8,933 nt of DNA, from the NCBI GenBank assembly GCA_002371025.1, contig DFFQ01000214.1, positions 1 through 8,933 on the forward strand, written 5' to 3'. The translations under genes and the position numbers were made by a program. This document shows, piece by piece, positions 1-6,972 of this stretch (the first letter of the stretch is position 1; each line of letters opens with the position of its first letter). The notes under the pieces were generated by a model. That model did not search any database and was not told the origin of the DNA. It worked only from the letters and a program-made list of their open reading frames with translations. The DNA comes from Lachnospiraceae bacterium UBA3772. Its GTDB lineage: Bacteria > Bacillota > Clostridia > Lachnospirales > Lachnospiraceae.

Positions 1-10
1 TAAGAGCTAT

Positions 11-36
11 AAAAAACGCCTGCAGATGCAAGCGTT
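11..36 (-). terminator. Rho-independent terminator closing the defence operon
   Basis: Positions 15-24 pair with 27-36 to form a 10-bp stem, and the A run at 11-16 reads as a U run on the minus strand. The one plus-strand mismatch (C20/A31) becomes a G-U wobble in minus-strand RNA, so the hairpin is perfect only in the minus transcript. The 2-nt loop means that the innermost pair probably opens. It lies 115 bp past the stop codon of the last gene (152-802) and probably ends the whole five-gene operon. Confidence 0.8.
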
Positions 37-84
37 GATAAAGGATGTAATTTGTATTTGAGCCTGTAATCCATACTTTATAAA

Positions 85-103
85 ATACCGAACAGTTCAG
101 TAT
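85..103. repeat. 19-bp palindrome between operon end and terminator
   Basis: Two 9-base arms, ataccgaac (85-93) and gttcagtat (95-103), are inverted around A94 with one mismatch (C/T). It resembles a dimeric repressor site in form, but no regulator gene is nearby. In minus-strand RNA the mismatch is a G-U wobble and the hairpin precedes a short TTTT run, so it could be a weak upstream terminator or an mRNA 3'-end stabiliser. Function unknown. Confidence 0.4.
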
Positions 104-151
104 TATTATAAGCAATATATTATTAGCAAGCAAAGTATCAGCTAATCCACT

Positions 152-802
152 CTAATTTTGTCTCATTTTAATATCCTTGAGTGTATTCCTTAAATTTTTA
201 ATCTCATTTATAGATCCTGTTTTTAAAAGTAGGTCAGTCAATGTTGCAATAATGTTTATAAAGACAAAGCAAACTAATGCTGTAAGCAATATTCCAAATA
301 TTACACTTATAATTGCAATTATAGAAACCGTCCCTACTTTATCTTTTATAATATCTGCTATTATTTTCGCTATCGGCAATACTATAATTTGAGCATAACC
401 TATTATTCGTCTTCTTTCTTTACTTTGTGCATTAATCAAATTATCGCATTCTAAGATTAAATATTCTATTCTCTTTCCTTCAGCCCAATTAATATCATTA
501 ATAATTAATTTCTTTTGTAGTTCATTCAAAAATTCATCATAAGCTTTTACTCTATCTTTTGATTTTTTTATGCTTTTTCGATCTATTATAAAAATCAACA
601 TAAATAATACAACAAATGTAACAGCTTCAGCGATAAGCACCTCTGGTATTGGGAAGAATAGTTCTGCTATTCCAATAACAAACAAAATAATCAAACATAT
701 GTAAGATACAGTTAAATTATTCTTTACATTAGCAATCTTTAAACTTTTCTCTCTATAATCCGCTTTTTGTCTCAGATACAATTCAAGTATATGATAAACC
801 AT
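152..802 (-). CDS. Multi-helix membrane protein, S-4TM-like, possible effector
   Basis: A 216-residue protein of unknown function, last gene of the defence operon. The longer reading from 817 has no ribosome binding site. The ATG at 802 has GAAGG eight bases upstream, so I start there. A charged N-terminal helix is followed by hydrophobic segments at about 31-50 and 55-73, a lysine-rich soluble part at about 75-131, an amphipathic third segment (133-152, containing Lys and Asp), and a long fourth segment at about 156-185. There is no signal peptide. This layout of two helices, a cytosolic insert and two helices recalls the S-4TM pore-forming effectors found beside nucleotide-signalling systems. 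That likeness is by topology only, so the family call is weak. The gene starts 102 bp after the thsA stop with no terminator between them, so it is probably co-transcribed. It may be a membrane effector answering a TIR-made signal, or an unrelated passenger. Confidence 0.75.
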   Translation of the reverse strand: MVYHILELYLRQKADYREKSLKIANVKNNLTVSYICLIILFVIGIAELFFPIPEVLIAEAVTFVVLFMLIFIIDRKSIKKSKDRVKAYDEFLNELQKKLIINDINWAEGKRIEYLILECDNLINAQSKERRRIIGYAQIIVLPIAKIIADIIKDKVGTVSIIAIISVIFGILLTALVCFVFINIIATLTDLLLKTGSINEIKNLRNTLKDIKMRQN

Positions 803-904
803 AAAACGTACCTTCATATCATAGTATTTTTATATTATCGTGTATTCTCAGACTTTAAACATATTAGTATCTCATACACACAGTTCTAATTAATAAGTAT
901 ATAG

Positions 905-2374
905 TTAAACAGAATTATACTTTTCACTTTTAAAAAACTTAATAAACGAAATAATATTTTCAATTAGTTGTTCTGTTCCAATAGAATCATCATTAAGCTT
1001 TTCAAATGCTTCCATCAAGTCATTATTTATGTTTGTATAGTAATCTTCTGGTTTTTCTTTAATTTTATTCCAAATATCTTTAGCAACATATCCGGTAATG
1101 CCAACAGGCACTATAAGATTATGTTTCTCCTTTGCAATTTCAAATTCAGAAAGCATACCGCCTGCTTTTTGAATTTTTTCATTTTCTAACTTATTTCCAA
1201 ATAGAAAAATTGACACACCCGCACGTGAAATCATATCCTGACGATACTTTTTCCAGAGTTCATCTCGTTTTGAACCTTCAAGCCCCTGTGGAAATGGTCG
1301 GAGAAGCAGCCTGTCCTCATTTATTGAATTACTCTGCATGTATATTTCTTCTAAAGCACCAGTTATAACAGCACTGCCAACACCGAGTCCGAAACCAGAT
1401 ATAATATTGAATTCTTCAGATATTAATCGCTTGCTAAGATTTGAAATAAAATCTATTGCTTCTTTTTCCTTGTATTTACCGTACTCTGCTGCACTACCAG
1501 ATATAAATATATTATTTCTATTTATTCTTCTACTTATTTCGTTTAAAATATCAGTTATCTCACTGTACTCATTAATCAATACAGCTTTTATGTTATAACG
1601 TTTCAAGTCTTCAATGAAAAAATCATGTTTCCGATTATTATATTCGTACGCAGCTTCATCAAAACTGCCATCAGTTTTTTTGTAATCTGATTTCTTGATT
1701 TTTCTCATAATAGCATAATGTTGCCTAATATTTTTGGAATCATATTCTATTCTGACTCTACTTAAAATATAATCAATATTTGGATCAGTAAAACTAAATC
1801 CAATAAACAGAAATGTTTTGGATATAAGGTCACCACTTAATGCCGTAATAAAATTTGCATGTGCACGATAATATTTCTCATAATCATCTTTTATAAGAAC
1901 CGCTTCATCAGGATTGTTTTTATCACCATGCATTTTATAGACAATTGCATCTCTGTGAGCTCTTGTTAGAGCAAGCTGTGAGTCTCTACTCTTTACATCA
2001 ACTACACGTTTTGCATCATTTAAAGCGTCCTCGATTAGGGAATCATAATTTGTTGTCCATATTATAGAAATAGGCAAGCGAGCAATTATTCTATGATTAT
2101 CACCAAAGCTTTTTTCTTTATTAAATTCATTAAAAATAGTATCGTTGATTATACTCCTATTCCCGTTCTTATTATAGCAATACTGAGCTAATGCAACTAA
2201 ATCGTGTTCTTTATCAACTTCAAGTCCTAAATCTTCAGCTATTCCTCGAATTAGTTCTTTCCAGTCAACATAACCTGCACTTTTAGAAAAACCTGCACCT
2301 AAGAATAATGCAACGCTATTATTCTGGATTTCTTTAACATATTTATTAATAAAGGAATTGATTTCCCTATTCAT
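905..2374 (-). CDS. thsA: ThsA, SIR2-SLOG NADase of type I Thoeris
   Basis: Thoeris effector: when a cyclic ADP-ribose signal from a TIR partner binds, it depletes cellular NAD+ and aborts phage infection. The 489 residues closely match the usual ThsA length (about 476 in Bacillus cereus). The SIR2-like domain covers about 1-280. It shows GAGFS (26-30), TTNYD with Asn109, KMHGD with His149, and a GFSFTDPN block (192-199). Asn109 and His149 sit where B. cereus ThsA has its essential catalytic Asn and His (N112, H152). The SLOG sensor domain starts at about 288 with FISGSA (290-295), followed by GFGLGVGSA (327-335), RPFPQ (359-363), YRQDM (377-381) and GGMLSEFEIA. No domain is broken, so I expect it to be active. 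The start ATG has AGGAAGGTG nearby upstream. It lies 115 bp after the thsB stop, the widest gap between thsB and the genes before it. Confidence 0.96.
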   Translation of the reverse strand: MNREINSFINKYVKEIQNNSVALFLGAGFSKSAGYVDWKELIRGIAEDLGLEVDKEHDLVALAQYCYNKNGNRSIINDTIFNEFNKEKSFGDNHRIIARLPISIIWTTNYDSLIEDALNDAKRVVDVKSRDSQLALTRAHRDAIVYKMHGDKNNPDEAVLIKDDYEKYYRAHANFITALSGDLISKTFLFIGFSFTDPNIDYILSRVRIEYDSKNIRQHYAIMRKIKKSDYKKTDGSFDEAAYEYNNRKHDFFIEDLKRYNIKAVLINEYSEITDILNEISRRINRNNIFISGSAAEYGKYKEKEAIDFISNLSKRLISEEFNIISGFGLGVGSAVITGALEEIYMQSNSINEDRLLLRPFPQGLEGSKRDELWKKYRQDMISRAGVSIFLFGNKLENEKIQKAGGMLSEFEIAKEKHNLIVPVGITGYVAKDIWNKIKEKPEDYYTNINNDLMEAFEKLNDDSIGTEQLIENIISFIKFFKSEKYNSV

Positions 2375-2489
2375 AGTTTTTCACCTTCCTAAAGACTACA
2401 GTTGATAGTTTTACAGTTTTTTTATAATTTCGCCTTTGCGTTCTCCTTTAAAAAACAAATATTTATGTCCCACTTTCTATGTCTCCATT

Positions 2490-2981
2490 CTATTTATTAT
2501 GCTTCTTAGCAGCATTTTCAATCCATGTTCCGAGATTTTTATACCCCTCATCTAATGCATAGTCATACAGTCCATCACAAATTTCATCGAAATAAACTGA
2601 TTTGCCATATCCATTTGTACCTATAACGGTATGCGCAATACCTTTAAGTGAAGTTTTTTGTGTCAGCATATCTTTAATATTATGAATATAAACACCAATA
2701 ATGGCATTTCCTCTATTTATGCTTTCACATATTTCATACTTTACAAAAGGTCGATTTAAGGTTTCACTTCCAATTAATACAACCGTTACTGATGTTCCGT
2801 TAAGTTGGTTATTGATCCATCTATGGACAGCTTCATCACCTGTTTTCTTTATCTTCTCAAATTCTGCCTTATCAATATAGCCTGCCGCCTCTTTACCTTG
2901 TGTTACCCAACTGTTTCTCACTATCATTGACCTGTTAATATCATTTGCATAATGAAAACTAAAAAATACTCTCCTTGCCAT
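2490..2981 (-). CDS. thsB: ThsB, TIR-like signal synthase (MTH538/DUF1863 type)
   Basis: Thoeris sensor: TIR-like proteins of this family respond to phage infection and convert NAD+ to a cyclic ADP-ribose isomer (1''-3' gcADPR in characterised type I systems) that activates ThsA. The 163-residue protein opens with the family signature RRVFFSFHY (3-11), then VRNSW (21-25), a TSVTVVLIGSET strand (63-74), and RPFVKYEI (77-84), which contains the likely catalytic Glu83. NAIIGVYIHN follows. These blocks match the ThsB subfamily rather than classical TIR domains. It is cytosolic, with no signal peptide or membrane helix. The ATG has AAGGAGAGG five bases upstream. It starts 23 bp after the stop of the preceding TIR gene, so the two are surely in one operon. 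Confidence 0.93.
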   Translation of the reverse strand: MARRVFFSFHYANDINRSMIVRNSWVTQGKEAAGYIDKAEFEKIKKTGDEAVHRWINNQLNGTSVTVVLIGSETLNRPFVKYEICESINRGNAIIGVYIHNIKDMLTQKTSLKGIAHTVIGTNGYGKSVYFDEICDGLYDYALDEGYKNLGTWIENAAKKHNK

Positions 2982-3004
2982 AAATACCTCTCCTTAACGT
3001 TGTT

Positions 3005-3535
3005 TTATTTAAATAACCATTTACTCAATTCATCGCCTGTGTAATTAAAACTCGGTTTTAATACCAGCCACTTACCTTTATAATATTCAATTCTACTATA
3101 CAATTGATAGTATTCTCTTTTCTCCCAGTTTTTCCCTTCTGACACCAATGGAAGAATAGCTATATTGTTAAGTCCCTTTATCTGATCAGCAAGTCCAATC
3201 TCCCAAGGCATCCATATTGATTCTATACTTTGAGGAGTTGCTAATACAATGAACTTATCTGAAGTTTTAATTTTATTCTTAAGCTTCTCTGCTGTGTCAG
3301 AATTTGTTACTTTAGGCATATCTTTATCAAGCCAGTCAATATAAAGATTAACTCCTTGAGAAGCAAAGAATCCTTTCACCTTTTTTATAAGATCTTTTGG
3401 TTCATTATGACGATGTGACAGAAAAGCAGTCACTTTTTGACTATATGTATAGCTGTTCGATTCGCAAATATACGCCCTCTGTTCAAAATTGTTATCTTTT
3501 GAATTTAAAAATTCAAATGTAAGAAAACGTTCCAT
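3005..3535 (-). CDS. Second TIR-domain protein of the Thoeris operon
   Basis: A 176-residue TIR protein of a different subfamily from its neighbour ThsB. An in-frame TTG at 3544 would add three residues, but it lies one base from the AAGGAG site. The ATG at 3535 has the right ten-base spacing, so I start there. The TIR fold covers about 33-150: FLSH (38-41) as box 1, YIDWLD (65-70) typical of bacterial TIRs, FIVLATPQS, then WMPWE with the likely catalytic Glu112 in the WxxxE motif, and IGLAD. The first 30 residues are a short extension. Type I Thoeris systems often carry several TIR genes, each probably sensing different phage cues, so this could be a second ThsB. It might also make a different signal for one of the membrane proteins. 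All key residues look intact. Confidence 0.88.
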   Translation of the reverse strand: MERFLTFEFLNSKDNNFEQRAYICESNSYTYSQKVTAFLSHRHNEPKDLIKKVKGFFASQGVNLYIDWLDKDMPKVTNSDTAEKLKNKIKTSDKFIVLATPQSIESIWMPWEIGLADQIKGLNNIAILPLVSEGKNWEKREYYQLYSRIEYYKGKWLVLKPSFNYTGDELSKWLFK

Positions 3536-3565
3536 ACCTATCAATCTCCTTAAATTGCATTAACA

Positions 3566-4204
3566 TTACTTATCATTATGATCATAAAGGTACGCCCTAA
3601 AAATCGAAACATATCTCATGATAGCAAATCTTTTTTGTCTTAAAAACATTAATGTTGAAACAAATACAGATAACGCAAATGGTAACGCCAAGCTTCCATC
3701 CATATTAGCTATCATATATATTAGTAAAATTAACGAAATAATAAAATAATAAAGAAAGAAACTACGGCTCATTGAACTTAAAGCCAAATCTTTATCAATT
3801 CTTGATGTGCTCCCGTTATTTATAATGTAATATTTACATGTATTATACTTTTCTTCCAAATCTATGATATTATTTTTCTTGAATAAAGCTTCCAATTTTT
3901 TGAATTCTTGAGCCGATAAATGATTAACACCTGTTTTTTCTTTCGAATATGCTTCCTTTAGCAACCCTTTCCCACGGAAAATAATATACTTATTAACGAT
4001 AGAGCCCATCTCCTGAAATAAGAAGCCAACAAAACAGCTTATTAAAACAAATAAAAAAGTGTTGTTTAACCCGTTGGAGCTCAAGAATATACCAATATTA
4101 AAATAACGATCATTAAACATTATTGAACTATATGTGATAACTGAACCGGCAAAAAAGATACTAAAAAGTTCATAAACGCCAAGTTTTTCAAATACCGCAT
4201 CCAT
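3566..4204 (-). CDS. Four-helix membrane protein, first gene of the defence operon
   Basis: A 212-residue membrane protein that I cannot assign to a named family. Hydrophobic segments lie at about 12-30, 48-66, 148-168 and 170-188, so two hairpins frame a hydrophilic part (about 68-145) rich in Lys and Glu. A basic tail with RQKRF and RYVSIFRAY follows the last helix. A QEMGS motif (64-68) ends helix 2. Positive charges after helices 2 and 4 suggest that the middle part and both ends are cytosolic. AAGGTG lies seven bases before the ATG, and the consensus promoter is about 70 bp upstream. Its stop is 30 bp before the TIR gene, so they are co-transcribed. It is not part of canonical Thoeris. 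It may be a membrane effector, an anchor for the TIR, or an infection sensor. Confidence 0.85.
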   Translation of the reverse strand: MDAVFEKLGVYELFSIFFAGSVITYSSIMFNDRYFNIGIFLSSNGLNNTFLFVLISCFVGFLFQEMGSIVNKYIIFRGKGLLKEAYSKEKTGVNHLSAQEFKKLEALFKKNNIIDLEEKYNTCKYYIINNGSTSRIDKDLALSSMSRSFFLYYFIISLILLIYMIANMDGSLALPFALSVFVSTLMFLRQKRFAIMRYVSIFRAYLYDHNDK

Positions 4205-4273
4205 ATTATTTCACCTTAATATTTTATCGATTTACAGGGAGTTCAATAATAAACCCCAATACAATTTATATAT

Positions 4274-4302
4274 ATTATACCGATATAATTATTTATTGTC
4301 AA
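4274..4302 (-). promoter_or_regulatory. Consensus sigma-A promoter of the Thoeris operon
   Basis: On the minus strand there is a perfect -35 TTGACA (4297-4302), a 17-bp spacer, and a perfect -10 TATAAT (4274-4279). The -10 is about 70 bp upstream of the first start codon (4204), leaving a leader of about 60 nt. A full match to consensus suggests strong basal expression unless a repressor acts, and a palindrome lies directly upstream. No terminator or other strong promoter is visible before the fifth gene. Confidence 0.88.
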
Positions 4303-4312
4303 TATTTGTGGC

Positions 4313-4349
4313 ACAAAGTGCATATATATGTCATAAAATGCACACTTGT
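4313..4349. repeat. 37-bp imperfect palindrome upstream of the Thoeris promoter
   Basis: Inverted arms ACAA-a-GTGCAT (4313-4323) and ATGCAC-ac-TTGT (4338-4349) surround a 14-bp AT-rich centre. It ends about 10 bp upstream of the -35 box, which suits an activator or a repressor that loops or blocks. It also lies near the visible drop in GC between the recombinases and the defence genes, so it could be a serine-recombinase attachment site. I cannot decide between these. The rest of 4205-4485, apart from the promoter and the terminator, shows no gene. Confidence 0.5.
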
Positions 4350-4433
4350 AAAAAATATTAAATATATGCTTCCTCAAAATCCCACTATATCATCTTATTG
4401 TAATATTGAGCGAATATAAGTACAGAGGTAATT

Positions 4434-4464
4434 AAAAAAATTCCGCCTGCGATTGCAAGCGGAA
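4434..4464 (-). terminator. Rho-independent terminator after the recombinase genes
   Basis: Positions 4441-4450 pair with 4455-4464 around a GATT loop, and the A run 4434-4440 reads as seven U on the minus strand. The single plus-strand mismatch (C4447/A4458) is a G-U wobble in minus RNA, which fixes the orientation. It sits 21 bp after the stop of the 4486-6096 recombinase and insulates the Thoeris promoter from read-through. Confidence 0.9.
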
Positions 4465-4485
4465 ATATACATAAATAAACTGAAT

Positions 4486-6096
4486 TCAAGTCTGTAATTC
4501 AGACTTTATCTCATGTCCGCCCTTGAAAGTGATGGATATTTCATCCTTACTGAGTATCTTAACACATTCAACGACCTTTCGCACCAATATGTCATCGTAC
4601 TTCTCAAGTTGTAAGTTACTTCTGTCAATATCAGCTTTTATTTCATCCGAAAGCCCATTTGATTCTGTATTTGCCTGAGCTTTGAGCGAAAGGAGCTTCT
4701 GACTTAGCTTTTCTTCTTCGCTATATAGCCTTGCAAACTCATCATCGAGTGAATCGGGAGCACAAGCTCCTGTTGCTATAAGATTCACAAAATCGTTACG
4801 AGCTTGGTCTATATCCTTGAGTCGCTGCTCGATCTGCTTTATTTCATTATCGTTTGATCCTGAAAGGACAGCATCAGCTGCTGATTTCAATATATTGGCA
4901 ACATCATCGCTGCAGTTATAAAACTCATTTATAGCTCTCACAATAGCATTATGAAGCGGTTCTTCGTCAATAGTAGGGGACTTGCAGTATTTCGGACCGT
5001 GTTCAAGGCGGTTAATGCACCGCCATACTGTCCTGTTTCTATTGTGGGAAGTCCAGCGGCACCGCCTATAAGCTGTGCCGCATTCGCCGCATATAAGAAG
5101 CTCTGTCAAAGCATACTTACTGTTATAGCGTCCCTGTTCCGTAAAAGTATTCGTACACACACTTCTTTTTGCATTACGGCGAGTAATCTCCTGCTGTACT
5201 ATATTAAATGTAGTTTTATCTATAATTGCAGGGTGACAATCGCTTACATAGTACATTGGACGTTCTCCGTTATTTTTGACCGCCTTATGTGATATACAGT
5301 CAATAGTATAGGTCTTTTGCAGCAGGCAGTCTCCGATATATTTCTCGTTCTGGAGTATCCTTTTTATAAGCATTGCACTCCATTTACCGCTTTTAGAGCG
5401 TGTTGGATACTTTTTATTATTAAGCTCCTGTGCAATCGTATGTGTTGAACCGCCGTCAATATACAGTTTGAAAATAAGTTGTATAACCTCAGCTTCTTCA
5501 GGAATAATAACAGGCTTTCCGTCAGCTCCTTTTTTGTAGCCGAGTAGATATTTGTAGTTGTACCGCACCTTTCCCTCTTTAAAAGCCATCTGATTACCAA
5601 GAGTGATATTTTTACTTATAGACTCGCTTTCGGCTTGCGCGAAGCTGCTGTACAACGATAATATAAATTCGCTCTGAGCCGTTAGTGTATTTATATTCTC
5701 TTTCTCAAATATAACACCGATACCGAGGCTTTTCAGAAGACGTATATGATCAAGACAATCAACAGTATTTCTTGAAAAGCGACTTGTTGATTTGCATAGG
5801 ACAAGGTCTATCTTTTTCTTTTTGCACATTCTTATCATTCGGTTGAACTCTGTCCTGTTCTTCGTCTGCGTGCCACTGATGCCTTCATCTGCAAATATTC
5901 CTGCAAGCGTCCATTCGGGATTTGAAGATATATAATTGGTATAGTATTCTATTTGGTTTTCGTAACTGTTCTGCTGTTCTTCCTGCTCTGTGCTTACACG
6001 GCAGTATGCAGCAACATTAAGCCGCTTGAACTGGGGCTTACCGTCAACTACTTGCTGCTTTGCAGGGATTATCCTTACATTTGCTGCCGCTTTCAT
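4486..6096 (-). CDS. Large serine recombinase, full length
   Basis: Site-specific recombinase that cuts and rejoins DNA through a phosphoserine link, typical of integrases and transposases of clostridial elements. The frame is open from ATG 6120, but AAGGAG at 6105-6110 fits ATG 6096 (8-base spacing), giving 536 residues. The resolvase domain (about 26-165) has AAYCRVS with catalytic Ser35, the DEGISGT block (70-76), and SRFSRN (Arg106, Arg109). The recombinase DNA-binding domain follows at about 182-300 with NEKYIGD. A zinc ribbon begins at Cys336-x-x-Cys339 with a distal WRC and a later Cys. A coiled coil rich in Glu and Lys lies at about 410-485, as in large serine integrases that control directionality. 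Its first 53 bp overlap the end of the upstream recombinase gene, which suggests translational coupling. It appears intact. Confidence 0.93.
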   Translation of the reverse strand: MKAAANVRIIPAKQQVVDGKPQFKRLNVAAYCRVSTEQEEQQNSYENQIEYYTNYISSNPEWTLAGIFADEGISGTQTKNRTEFNRMIRMCKKKKIDLVLCKSTSRFSRNTVDCLDHIRLLKSLGIGVIFEKENINTLTAQSEFILSLYSSFAQAESESISKNITLGNQMAFKEGKVRYNYKYLLGYKKGADGKPVIIPEEAEVIQLIFKLYIDGGSTHTIAQELNNKKYPTRSKSGKWSAMLIKRILQNEKYIGDCLLQKTYTIDCISHKAVKNNGERPMYYVSDCHPAIIDKTTFNIVQQEITRRNAKRSVCTNTFTEQGRYNSKYALTELLICGECGTAYRRCRWTSHNRNRTVWRCINRLEHGPKYCKSPTIDEEPLHNAIVRAINEFYNCSDDVANILKSAADAVLSGSNDNEIKQIEQRLKDIDQARNDFVNLIATGACAPDSLDDEFARLYSEEEKLSQKLLSLKAQANTESNGLSDEIKADIDRSNLQLEKYDDILVRKVVECVKILSKDEISITFKGGHEIKSELQT

Positions 6097-6949
6097 TGTC
6101 ATCGCTCCTTTCCGTTTCATTTTTGATAATAACGCCGTTGATAAACTCGGCTTCTATAACGCACGAATGGCTCACCGTTATCCGCTTTACGCAGGATCTC
6201 AGCAAGCCAATGTCAAGAGTATTAAGTTGATTTCTGCTATCAATCAGAAACTTCAAAAGTTCTGTTTTCTGATTAACATCGCTGTACGTGCAGTGCTTGT
6301 ATTTCAGTTCAGCAAGTCTGAGAATATCGTTTCTTATTTCCTCAGCAGTTTTAGTACCATTATCAATGGCACGATTAATTTCAGATTGTTTGCTACGGAT
6401 TTCAGAAGTCGGAATATACTCGCTTACTGTTGCTACTGCTTCAATAAGCACAGGATTTGCAATTACAGTATTCAGAATATTCAGTATCGCACCTGTCAGC
6501 ATTTCATCTGCCATTTTGAATAAGAATGGACGACATTCATGATTACGGCAGTCCCATAATTCAACTTTTGTTCGGAACAGCCGCTTACCGCACTCTTTGC
6601 ATACTGTAAGGTTGCGGACTTCCTGCAACTCGTCAGGAATTATGCAAAGGGAAGTAGCTTTTGCGCTCTTACGTTCATTTACTTTCCTGAATACTTCCTC
6701 ACTTATAAGCTGTGGGTAAACATCCGTACCGAGATATTTCTCATTCTCAAGCACTCGCTTGACCATATTCTTGTTCCATATCTTATCCTCGCTATATGGG
6801 ACTTTCATATTGATCGCGATACTTTCAAGGCTCTTTCCCACCATATATTCGCTGAAAATAGTCAGCACAGCAAGCACCTCCGCAGGGTTAGTGGTTATTA
6901 TACCGTTCTGCATCATATACCCGAAAGGTATTCTTCTGTTTTTGCCCAT
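6044..6949 (-). CDS. Serine recombinase-like protein lacking the catalytic domain
   Basis: A 301-residue protein that begins directly inside the recombinase DNA-binding domain. The usual 150-residue resolvase domain with its catalytic Ser is absent. The region before the start codon is promoter and terminator DNA, not a decayed coding frame. IPFGYM (7-12) matches the segment that follows the resolvase domain in full-length enzymes, and NEKYLGTDVYP (69-79) is the typical NEKYxG block. The zinc ribbon has Cys117-x-x-Cys120, Cys134, and His137 or Cys139. A helical, coiled-coil-like C-terminus follows. The start has a perfect AAAAGGAGG eight bases upstream, so the gene is meant to be translated. 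It cannot cut DNA alone. It probably pairs with one of the full-length recombinases as an accessory DNA-binding partner or directionality factor. Its 3' end overlaps the next recombinase by 53 bp. Confidence 0.9.
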   Translation of the reverse strand: MGKNRRIPFGYMMQNGIITTNPAEVLAVLTIFSEYMVGKSLESIAINMKVPYSEDKIWNKNMVKRVLENEKYLGTDVYPQLISEEVFRKVNERKSAKATSLCIIPDELQEVRNLTVCKECGKRLFRTKVELWDCRNHECRPFLFKMADEMLTGAILNILNTVIANPVLIEAVATVSEYIPTSEIRSKQSEINRAIDNGTKTAEEIRNDILRLAELKYKHCTYSDVNQKTELLKFLIDSRNQLNTLDIGLLRSCVKRITVSHSCVIEAEFINGVIIKNETERSDDNESGSKCKDNPCKAASS

Positions 6950-6972
6950 TTATCGCACCTCCTTTTGACACC

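Noticed and set aside
1..78. Minus-strand open frame starting ATG at about 76 (MDYRLKY...) and running off the left edge
   Set aside because: No ribosome binding site, and the frame runs straight through the strong terminator hairpin at 11-36.
968..1598. Plus-strand open frames opposite thsA
   Set aside because: Antisense of a conserved gene, composition typical of reverse-strand AT-rich coding DNA, no start signals.
3536..3544. TTG start adding three residues to the second TIR
   Set aside because: Only one base separates it from AAGGAG. The ATG at 3535 has proper spacing.
5364..5600. 78-codon minus-strand open frame inside the distal recombinase
   Set aside because: It lies wholly within a well-supported gene in another frame and has no recognisable domain.
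6097..6120. Longer N-terminus for the 4486-6096 recombinase from ATG 6120
   Set aside because: It would place the AAGGAG site inside the gene. ATG 6096 is correctly spaced.
4951..6523. Plus-strand open frames of 113 and 177 codons opposite the recombinases
   Set aside because: Low-complexity antisense shadows without ribosome binding sites or family motifs.
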